From positions 62,001-126,000 of the forward strand of contig JAGDZV010000004.1 of the NCBI GenBank assembly GCA_049115495.1: a stretch of 64,000 nucleotides of DNA, in the 5' to 3' direction. The notes below the pieces were generated by a model. It did no database searches. It was not told the DNA's origin and was given only the letters and a program-made list of their open reading frames with translations. The DNA is from JACPUW01 sp049115495 (GTDB lineage Bacteria; Bacteroidota; Bacteroidia; CAILMK01; JACPUW01). This document shows, piece by piece, positions 1 to 9,300 of the stretch (position 1 is its first letter; every line of letters begins with the position of its first letter). The position numbers and the translations under genes are program-made.

Positions 1-759
1 ACCTACTGCTGTATTGGCATTACCTGCTGTATTGGCTTCACCTACCGTATTCCCCAAAAAGGTGTTGTACTTTCCAGTTGTAATTGTTTTCCCAGCACTT
101 TTGCCAATAAATAAGTTAAAGTTTGAATTAATTGGCTCAATTCTTTTTTCTACAAAGTTCCAACGTTCCGCTCCTTCAATATAGAGTCTTATTACATCGT
201 CATCGTTTACTTTATCAAACTGTAGTTTGGTGTCTTTGTCAATGTCTTGAATATTTGCCACTTTACTTACTTGCTGCCAGGCACTTTGTCCGTAGATGAA
301 TTGCGCCGTTTCGCCTGAAAGAATTCTTTGTGAATTAAGCTGAGCATCATTATCATCTCTATTTATAATGGTAAGTATTTGTCCTTCGGCAGGTGAGCCA
401 GTAATGTTAATGATATTGGCTTGAGAATAGGGCTCCCATAGAATTATTAGTACTCCAACATTGCTGCTGATACTTATATAATTGGAAGCTGATTTTTGAA
501 CAGGCGTAACAACAAGAGCATGGTCTACTTTTACCTTGCCAGAAACATGAAGTTTTTCTTTAGGCGATGTATTTCCAATACCCACGTTCTGGGCCGTTGC
601 AGTAAATGTTGAAATTGACCAAGTGAATAACATGAACATGAACCAAGTGAAAAGCTTTGCCATGGTTTCTTTGTGCTTTGGTAAGTGGGAAAAGCTAAGA
701 AGATGATTGAATTTTGATACGTTCATAGCTTCCTTAATAAGTCTGTCTGAATGCGCCAT
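1..759 (-). CDS. Secreted fibre/adhesin-like protein with NTxxG head repeats, 3' end outside window
   Basis: An open frame of 253 codons runs from ATG at 759 off the left edge without a stop. A hydrophobic segment ending in a signal-peptidase-like TATAQ site begins at Met33 (663). This gives either a roughly 32-residue N-terminal extension or a true start at 663; Met12 at 726 is another option. After cleavage comes NVGIGNTSPKEKLHVSG, the common start of Bacteroidota tail-fibre or adhesin-like proteins. The visible part ends in repeats of the type NTFLGN, GEANTAGNANTAVG, as in trimeric head/YadA-like and phage-fibre beta-roll repeats. The family is inferred from these motifs; the C terminus (T9SS tail or peptidase S74) cannot be seen. 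Four phased GTTTC repeats lie upstream at 823-890. Confidence 0.8.
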   Translation of the reverse strand, partial: MAHSDRLIKEAMNVSKFNHLLSFSHLPKHKETMAKLFTWFMFMLFTWSISTFTATAQNVGIGNTSPKEKLHVSGKVKVDHALVVTPVQKSASNYISISSNVGVLIILWEPYSQANIINITGSPAEGQILTIINRDDNDAQLNSQRILSGETAQFIYGQSAWQQVSKVANIQDIDKDTKLQFDKVNDDDVIRLYIEGAERWNFVEKRIEPINSNFNLFIGKSAGKTITTGKYNTFLGNTVGEANTAGNANTAVG

Positions 760-1106
760 TTTATTGCTTTTAAAATCTGAGTTCAAAGCAATGAGTATCT
801 AACTTTATGCAGTAGGACATAAGTTTCAAGTGCTAGTACTAATGTTTCGTAGCCTAGCACCATTGTTTCTTTTAATAGGACTTATGTTTCATATAGTGTG
901 TAAGGTGCAGATTTACAGATGGTTGAGTTTTTTGGATTTATCCTTAAGCTAAAAGTTGGTTATGGAACTATTTTTTATCTTCAACCTTGTTCTCATGTAG
1001 AAAATATATTAGTAAGGAAAAGCTAAAGAGGGTAGTTCCAGATTAAAAGTAGTTGTTTTAGTTGGGTAATTGCCTTAAGAAATCAGGGTAATTTTATAAA
1101 CCCAAT
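760..1106. other. Intergenic region with phased repeats, no gene
   Basis: This holds the upstream region of the leftmost gene and the sequence downstream of the decayed gene that ends at 1107. No coding frame of useful length with a plausible start was found. The only clear structure is the GTTTC repeat series listed separately. Confidence 0.5.
823..890 (-). promoter_or_regulatory. Four direct GTTTC repeats at exact 21-bp spacing
   Basis: GTTTC occurs at 823, 844, 865 and 886, so successive copies are exactly 21 bp apart (two helical turns) and lie on one DNA face. They sit 64-131 bp upstream of the start at 759. Flanks are partly similar (AAGTTTCA, ATGTTTCG, TTGTTTCT, ATGTTTCA). This resembles operator arrays for a multimeric activator. 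The binding protein is unknown; promoter function is inference. Confidence 0.45.
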
Positions 1107-1776
1107 TCAAAACGTAGATTGAGTGAAAGCTTCGAGCTGATCTACAAATTGATAATCAGTTAAATCAAAAGTGGTTCCTTGACCTGCAACTTTTCCAACT
1201 TGTTCCCATGCTTGGCCATCAAAACTGCGTTCAATTTCAAAATGGCTATTGTTCTCTTCCATGGCGGTTTGCCAGTATAGGATAGCTATTTTGCCTTCAA
1301 CATGCCAATCTGTGGTAAAGTAGGTGATTTCTATGGGTAGGGGATAGTCTGCAGAACCAACACCAAAGAAAAACGAGCCATTTGATCATGCTGGTTGTAA
1401 AAGAACCAGAACCCTGTTTGGTGTTTGTAGTATCAGCCGACCAATTACTGTTTACACCTTCTTGACATTAGCTCATAAAAACATCATTTGCCAAGCTTGA
1501 TTCGTCTCTCGAATTCAATTGAAAAGTTGGGTCTTCCCAATTACAACCTTCGCCTTTGCCAGTAATGTGATCATTTGCAGCAATGTAGTAGTAGGTATAT
1601 TGAGTACAGCTTTGCCAAGTAATATCGTATCCACGAGCAATTGGCTCAGAACCTGCTCCAATTACATTCTATGCCCTAACGCCTTGGTCGGTTCCAGAAG
1701 CATCAAGCGGAATGTATTGAGCCTTTACAATGATGATTGGAAGAACCAAAAGAAGAGTAAGTATTGCTTCTTACAT
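1107..1776 (-). pseudogene. Decayed T9SS-type secreted protein gene
   Basis: Reading the minus strand from ATG at 1774-1776, the second codon is TAA (1771-1773). A typical signal peptide ending in VKAQ then follows in frame. Further in-frame stops are TAG (1669-1671) and TAA (1468-1470). A frameshift near 1380-1390 (TGA at 1386-1388 in the second frame) joins to a clean stretch GSFFFGVGSADYPLPIEI, which runs through AMEENNSHFEIERSFDG to a stop at 1107-1109. The last 80 or so codons closely match the region before the sorting domain of the 2,319-residue protein at 3336-10295, but the final sorting strands are missing. The middle has a Cys-containing CTQYTYYYIAANDH segment. Several independent lesions make sequencing error unlikely. 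Confidence 0.85.
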
Positions 1777-1981
1777 GACTAAATCATTTAGGATTACAGT
1801 TACGAATCTGCAATGTGGAGCAACTACCTGAAAATCAATATTTAAGTTGGTGTTATAGGTTTTGAAAATGTGCTTAAACGGGCCGATTTTGTCAATGAAT
1901 ATTTAAGTGACAAACATAGATTTTTGTAAAAAAATGGGACTAAATGGAAAAAATGTATGTTCGAAGAAGAAACACATTAAT

Positions 1982-2572
1982 ATGGAAATACTAATTGAAG
2001 CCATAAAAGAAGTGAACCCAAACATAAGTGATGATGCTTTGGAAATAGGACTCAAAAAATTTGAACTGCAACATTTTAAGCCAAAAGATCTCATTTTGGA
2101 AGAAGGTAAAATTTGCGACTATTTATTACTTCCCGTTTCGTCTATTACCAGATGCTTCTATAAGGACCATGAGGGAACAGAACAAACACTCTGGATGAAG
2201 CCAGAGCAGACCTTCATTACTGAATACAAAAGCTTCGTGCATCAGGCACCGTCTCAGTTTAGTCTTCAGTTTTATGAAGAGACTGAATGCTTTACAATAA
2301 GTCGTTTTGATCTATTAGAGCTTTATCAAAAGCATAGTGATTGGGCGCTTTTTGGAGTGTTTCTAACTGAAAAGGTACACATTACATTGATCGATGTCTT
2401 TGTGAATCTATTAGCAAATGATGCCACGCGGAATTACCAATATATTGAATATGCTTTTCCAAGGTTTATTCAAGTGGCACCTTTGAAAGATATTGCCAGT
2501 ATGTTACAGATTTCGCCAGTATCACTTTCAAGGATTAGAGCAGGTAAACAAACCAAGGAACGTTTTTCTTAA
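1982..2572 (+). CDS. Crp/Fnr-family transcriptional regulator
   Basis: This 196-residue protein has the usual length of Bacteroidota Crp-like regulators. An N-terminal cyclic-nucleotide-binding beta-roll is visible (KPKDLILEEGKICDYLLLPV, then CFYKDHEGTEQTLWMKPEQ). A C-terminal winged-helix segment follows, with recognition-helix-like PLKDIASMLQISPVSLSRIR near residues 165-185. The roll lacks an obvious cAMP-binding arginine-serine pair, so the ligand is unknown. I chose the ATG at 1982 because homologues usually begin just before the first helix; an upstream ATG at 1907 would add 25 Lys-rich residues. The SRPBCC gene starts 60 bp downstream in the same direction and is a plausible target or operon partner. 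Confidence 0.85.
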   Translation: MEILIEAIKEVNPNISDDALEIGLKKFELQHFKPKDLILEEGKICDYLLLPVSSITRCFYKDHEGTEQTLWMKPEQTFITEYKSFVHQAPSQFSLQFYEETECFTISRFDLLELYQKHSDWALFGVFLTEKVHITLIDVFVNLLANDATRNYQYIEYAFPRFIQVAPLKDIASMLQISPVSLSRIRAGKQTKERFS

Positions 2573-2632
2573 CATTTGTATAGTGCCTTTGCGCACTGCT
2601 AACTTCACATTTGTACAACTAAATAATCAATA

Positions 2633-3127
2633 ATGAAATATTGCATTTTCATTTTAATAACACTTTTATCATTTGAAACCATGGCACAAAACGGCAAAGC
2701 GAGCACTACAAGAAAAACCTTTAGTAGATCAACAGAAGTCAATATAAAAATTGATGCATCACAAGAAACAGTATGGGAGATCTTAACTGATGCCAGTGAT
2801 TACCCTAATTGGAATTCAACTATTATTTCACTAGATGGCAAAATTGAAAAGGGAGAGAAAATTCAGTTAATAAGCACTTTAGACCCGGAGAGAACCTTCA
2901 AACTAAAGGTAAAGGATTTGCAAGAAAATGAAAGTTTGAAATGGGGCGATGGTATGGGCACTAGAACCTTTTCCTTATCTAAGGATGGTGATATTACGAT
3001 TTTTCACATGCACGAAAAGATAGGTGGTAATCCTATGTTTCCCTTATTTGCCAAGATGATTCCTGATTTTGATGAGTCTTTTGAAGCTTTTGCAAAAGAC
3101 TTAAAGAGAGAAGCCGAGTCTCGTTAA
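2633..3127 (+). CDS. Exported SRPBCC-fold (polyketide cyclase-like) protein
   Basis: This 164-residue protein has a signal peptide (ISLLSFETMAQ-type hydrophobic start, cleavage after AQ). It continues with a START/SRPBCC-like pattern: STEVNIKIDASQETVWEILT, DASDYPNWNSTI, and a late segment with MHEKIGGNPMFPLFAKMIP followed by an amphipathic helix. Such domains bind hydrophobic ligands; the substrate here is unknown. An exported SRPBCC protein is less common than a cytoplasmic one. It lies 60 bp after the Crp-like regulator in the same orientation. Its 3' end faces the large minus-strand adhesin gene. Confidence 0.75.
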   Translation: MKYCIFILITLLSFETMAQNGKASTTRKTFSRSTEVNIKIDASQETVWEILTDASDYPNWNSTIISLDGKIEKGEKIQLISTLDPERTFKLKVKDLQENESLKWGDGMGTRTFSLSKDGDITIFHMHEKIGGNPMFPLFAKMIPDFDESFEAFAKDLKREAESR

Positions 3128-3277
3128 GTTTAAAGCAAATCGACATATTAGTTTAATTCAAATATTGTTATAGCGTTATTCGGTTATTTTTAGTTTTTGA
3201 CAGCGCTCAATTCATGTCCAATTGAAGTGGCACTACAATTTTGTTTATCTAATAATTGTCTTATTGGTCAAGTTGTC

Positions 3278-3315
3278 AAAAAAATAAAGCCGCTCCAATG
3301 GCTTGAAGCGGCTTT
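3278..3315 (-). terminator. Rho-independent terminator of the beta-helix/LamG adhesin gene
   Basis: A 9-bp perfect stem (AAAGCCGCT at 3286-3294 with AGCGGCTTT at 3307-3315) and 12-nt loop is followed on the minus strand by a T-rich run (3278-3285). It lies 20 bp beyond the stop codon of the gene ending at 3336. Confidence 0.85.
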
Positions 3316-3335
3316 AAAGCAGAATATATCGAAAC

Positions 3336-6300
3336 CTAGTTTTTTACAAACATGGTGGTTTGCCCGTTTAAACTTTTTATTATGTATGTTCCTTTTTTTA
3401 AGTCATTTATTTTCAACTGTGAGCAATTTTCAAAAGATTTTAGCAGTCTACCACTAAGCGAGTAAATCTCATAGTCGCTTATGATGTTGGTGAATATCAC
3501 ATCTCCATAAGTAGGGTTTGGCCAAACTTTAAATGTGTTTCTAGTTTCTAGTTCAAAGTTTAAAGTTTCAATAGGGGAGTAGTCAAAATCACCGTTATAG
3601 TCAACTTGTTTTAAGCGATAGTAAAGTTTAGCAGCGAGCTTCGAGTTATGAGCTTCGAGCTGATCTACAAATTGATAATCGGTTATATCAAAAGTTGTTC
3701 CTTGACCTGCAACAGCGCCAATCTGTTCCCATACTTGGCCATCAAAGCTTCTCTCAATTTCAAAATGGCTATTGTTCTCTTCCATGGCGGTTTGCCAATT
3801 AAGAATAGCTGTTTCTCCTTTAGTTTGCCATTGGGCATTGAAATAAGTGAAATCTACGGGTAGAGGAGAGCTTTTGTCTCCAACGCCGAGATAATACAGA
3901 TTTGTACTAAAATCCATAGTTCGGGTTTGGAAATATGGATCAGAACCAGTGGCTGCCGATACGTCGGTTGGTTGTTGCCATGCGCTAGAAATTCCATTTT
4001 CCCAGTAAGCAATCCCAGAATTGGCTCGGGCAAATGCTATCTCTTCAGATGCGTTCCAACCTAATTGAACTGTAACATTATTAACCGCAGAACTTGCCTG
4101 AATGGTCCAGGTTTCTGAAACAACATTTGAAGTAATCTCGCTTATTGGGTTGGTTGGGTTGTCATATACTTTATCGCTTACACCAACGGTATACTCAGCA
4201 TCACCACCGTCATCAAGTATTATGGGCAAATAAGGGTTACGGCCAATTGGTAGTATTACAGGGCTAGAACCTACAGTCGTTTTTACGTTACCTGTTCCAT
4301 TTAGTTTAATATACGAACTTGATGAGCCATGTGATGTAGTACCAGTAAGTGTTAGTGTATTATCATTTATTTCAATATCGCCATTGGTAAGAGTTAAGGC
4401 ACCGTTAAGTGTAAGGTCGCCTTCAAGATCAACGTCGTTTGCGTTGTTTACTTCTAGATCACCTATTGTACCACTTCCCCCTATTATTTGGCCTGAAGTA
4501 CCACCTAATATGATTTTATTGTTACCTGATGTGTTTCCATTTACTACCACATCTCCAGTGATAGTAACATTGGCATTGGTGGTTAAAGTATTTCCAGAGT
4601 TAACATGTAGCCTTTCATACGTGCCAGTACTGCTAATTGTAAGGTCATGAAAAACCGCAATTCTGTCCGTGTTTGAGCTTGGTGCAGTTCCTTCCTTCCA
4701 GGTACTTGTAGTACTATGTGTTCCAGGTCTTACTGTTTTAAAAGGTTCTCTATCAGCGGCTGACACCCAATAGGTTCCAGTAAAACTATTTAGGGTTCCG
4801 TTATTTCCATTTGATGTTTTATCACTGAGCGTTGTTCCAGTTGTATGGTTAAAGTCGTAATAGGCCAATAAATTGGTCTCATCTCCTTCAAGGCTCGCAT
4901 ACATGTTGTCTTGAATTTCTGTTTGAGTTCTTAAACTAGACCAAATCCTAACATCATCAATTTTCCCCTTCCAATAATCGCCTTTGCTCAATCCACTATC
5001 ATAATCAATTCCCAAAGAGATTTTATCGTTGCTATTTACAACGGTTATATTTCCTGAGCTTGTTTTAGTGTATATTAAATAGCCATCTACATAGAACTTA
5101 TATGATTCACCAGATTCTAAGACTAAAGCAACATGGTGCCACTTGTTATCTGCCAAAGAAATAGGTAAACTAAACCTTTTTCCTGTTGACAGATTTTCTT
5201 CCCAAACGTGATCATTGAATAGTAAGATTTGATTACCTCCTTTTGAGGTATTTATACAAAATATTGCTTCCTTGGCTGTACTAACAGTTGTGTTGTTAAC
5301 CCAAGCTTCAAAAGTGAAGTCTTTACCAGCTAGGTCAGAACTTAAGGCACTTAAATCCACATAATCATCTGTTCCATCAAAATCTAAACAATTGCCAGGA
5401 CCTAAAAGATTCTTTGACTTTTCTTTACCCATTACTGGTGCCGTTGATTCTACCCAGTTGGAGTTTGTTCCTGTTAAACTAAAACCTACAATTGTGCCTT
5501 GGTTATTATTTTGAGAAACATCGGGCAAATATGTCTCTGATGCTTGATCGAACTTGTAATAGGCAACAAGGTTTGATTCATTACCGGCCAAGGTGCGATA
5601 CATGTTCTTTTTAATTTCATCTTGAGTTCTTATATCATCCCAAACCCTAAATTCATCTACTTTTCCATTCATAAAATCAGAGGCGGTACCACCATCCCAC
5701 TCCTGTCCGAGTGAAAAGAGGTCTGTGGAAGTTAAAGTATGTGCGGTTGTAAAGGAACTCTGTAGTTCTCCATCAATGTAAATTGAGTATTTAGTGCCAT
5801 GTTCTAGCACTACTGCATAATGATGCCATTTATTATTAGGTGTAAAACTACTCCAACCTGTATACCCCTTACCAGTTACATAAGTCATGTTTCTGTATAA
5901 GATGAATTTATTCACACCTGTACCTGTGTGAATCGAAAACATTACTTTATTATTATTGTTTTCCGATGCAAACCACCCTTCAAATGTGGTATTCTTGCCA
6001 GCAATGTCGTCCGATATTTCATCTAGGATAACATAATCGCTACTCCAAGCACGGAAGTCTAAACAATTCCCAGCACCTTCATCAGAGCGCCCTAAAGTAT
6101 AATAGTAGTTATTTTCTAGCTCACTTAAATCCAGCGTGAAAATTACTTCACTCCCTGAGAGCTTATAATTCAAATTATTAACCGCTGTAAAATTGCCACT
6201 TGTACCACTTCTTTTGAGTAAATAGTATGAATAATTTGGGTTGGCTTGTTGGCCTAAATTAAAATTCATGTTAAGTTCTCCGCCATTAGAACCTATATCT

Positions 6301-9300
6301 GTTATAAGTAGTTTCCAAGAACGTTCAAACCGTTTAAATACATTGCTATTAGATGGTAGGTCATTCGAATTTTCAATGAAATCGCCTTCAGAAAAGAACT
6401 CAATTTTATCTCCGCTTGATTGCAAAGCCATACCTGCTGCCATACTTGAACTTAAGGTTAGCTCATCGTATTTGTATTCTAAAAGTCCATTATTAAAGAT
6501 TATCCCATTATAGCCACCTTCTACTGCTCCCATGTCAACAGTTACATCAAGAGGCCTAGTGTTACCAACCATATCTGACCCAAGTCCAGTAGCTGTCCAA
6601 TCGGTGTTGTTTCCAGCATTTATTACAGGCGAATTCTTTCTAAGTCTATAATAAGCATCAGCATTTGATAATAATAAGGGGTTCAATTCATAAAGGTTAT
6701 TACTTGAAGTACTTAATAAGTTGGCATTTGTTGTAGTGTATGTGCTGCTTGACAGTTGCATTAAACAATTATTCGCGTGCGTTTTGCTACTATTTACATT
6801 TAATATATCTGAGCCTTTCATTTTGTCAGTTCCTTGAACGGTAATTTTATTCGCCCAGAAAATAGTATTTTTATATATTGGTTCTGAATACTTATCGTTA
6901 TAGCCCCCACCGCCGCTGATTAGCGCGGTATTGTTACTAATTGTAGCATTGGTTATTTTAGGAGAGCTTTGAAAATTATTGAAAATGCCGCCACCATATC
7001 TACTTGCAGAATTTTCAACAATTAACGTGTTTATTATGATTGGACTACAGTAGTAATTAAAAAATGCACCACCAGACTCAGCACTATTGTTATAAAATTT
7101 ACAATTTATTATTTTGGGATTAGACTCGTCAAAATTATATACTCCTCCACCATTTTTACCGTAATTAGATGAAATGTTTAAATTTTTCAAGGTGGGACTT
7201 GATTTGTGACCGTTAAATACGCCACCTGCAAAAGAGGAAGCAAAACTTTTTCCATTAATAGTTACACTTCCTGATCCATTTGCATTGCCATCTTTTATTG
7301 AAAAGCCATCAATTATAGCATTCGCCGATAATCCTTCGGTTATAAGAACATGGTAACAATTGTCGGCATTACCTGAGCTTCCAATTTCGCCGCTTAAAAT
7401 GGTCGCGTTAACTTCAGGATTTCTTTGGCTTAATGCGGTTTCTGAGCCACTAAAACCGCCATAAACTTTAATATCATTATTAATATAAAATGCTAAATTT
7501 CTGCTTGATGTGCTACTTACACCGCTTGATGGTATAATGGTAGGTGTATAGGTTCCTTTTGCCACCCAAATTTCATCACTTGGATCAGCACAACTTAAGG
7601 CAGACTGTAAGTCGGCCGCATCTGACCACGATGTACCAATACCGGTACCACCTGGCTTAACATAAAACCTAGATATGTAATTGCACAAATAAGATTCATA
7701 GGCCCCTATAGCTGGTGCACCAGGCGAAGACGGTCTGGTTCTACCAGAAATATCTTTAGTAGGAGTACCTGAACTTGTGCCACTGGCAATTGCAGGTGAT
7801 GTTTTACTTAAAATAAGTCCATCGTCAAGGGTCATCCATTTATTATCAGGTCCATCTAAATCAATGTTATCTATAAAAAGTGGATTTTCATTGTATTTAT
7901 TTTTTGTTTGACTAGTGAGTTTATTATTATTTGTTGATGAATAGCTTGTGTTAGCTAATTGCAAAATACTGTAGGTTGCACTTGTTACTGAAGGAGATAT
8001 AATATGTATATCTGCTCCTATCGCATTACTTCTGGGGGTGTTTCCCAGTGTGTTATTCCAAATTATACAGCTCTTAATTCCTACCGTAATAAGAGCGGAA
8101 TTCGAATTGATATAGAAACCTCCGCCTGTTATTTTCGCATGATTGTTAAGAATGTTTACATTAGTAAAAGATGGATTACTAACATATCCAACATAAACGC
8201 CACCGCCTTTTACGTTCGCAGTGTTATTTGTTATAATTGAATTTACAAATTTAGTTGAAGCCCATGTAGAGTAAAAGCCACCACCATTTGCAGCTTCGTT
8301 ATCCTTAATAATTACCTTTTCAAAATAACTATCGCTCTTGTCATCATGAAAGTATATCCCACCACCAGAAGCAGAAGCATTATTATTAATGACCTGCACA
8401 TTAACTAAACTTACTTGAGAGTGCTCGAATGACATTCCACCTCCATTGCCATCATTTGCCGAATTGTCTTCGATAATTACATTTTGAAAAGCCGTATTAG
8501 AATTAGTGTTTTTAACCCCGGCTCCATTTGAAGCGGTATTATTTCTAACTACTATATTGTTTACTCTTATTTTTGATTTTACATTATATATTCCTCCACC
8601 TGAATGTTCATAGAAATCTTGATTGCTAAACGTATTGTAAACAGAACCATTGGCATATCCATCTTGAATATAAAACCCATCTATTATGGCACTAGTTGTT
8701 AAATTGGCTGTAATTAAAACGTGGCGGCAATTGTCTGTTGTTGCACTTGTATTAATTGCTCCACTTAAAATAACTTGATTATTTACCAAATCGCGTTGCG
8801 ACAAAGTCGTTTCGGTACCATCAAAGCCGCCATAAACTTTAATATCCTTATCAATATAAAAAGATAAATCTCTTGAAATGCTACTATAAACTCCTGTATA
8901 AGGAATTATGCTGGGTTTATAAGTGCCTTTTGCCACCCAGATTTCATCTCCAACATCAGCACAATTAATAGCATCCTGAAGATTTCCCATAGCATTACTC
9001 CAAGAAGTCCCATCTCCGGTAGCACCATGCTTTACGAATAATCGTGTAACAAAATTGCAAAGTTGTGCTTCAAATGCGCCTATAGATGGAGTACTTCCTC
9101 TTGTTCTGCCAGTTATATCGGTAGGCGGAGCATAGTTTGATGTTCCAGCAGCATAGGCGTTTGAAGAATTATGTAGTATAAGTCCGTCATCTTCAGTCAT
9201 TCTAATTCCATCAGTGCCTTTTATATTCGCATAATTGATAAAATTTGAATTACTCGTTGTAAGTGACTTGAAGCCACTTCCTACGTTTACTTTGCTCGTT

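Noticed and set aside
1519..1782. Plus-strand 87-codon frame
   Set aside because: It is antisense to the decayed T9SS gene, whose signal peptide and tail are clearly on the minus strand.
3197..3457. Plus-strand 86-codon frame
   Set aside because: It runs through the terminator hairpin and antisense to the adhesin sorting domain.
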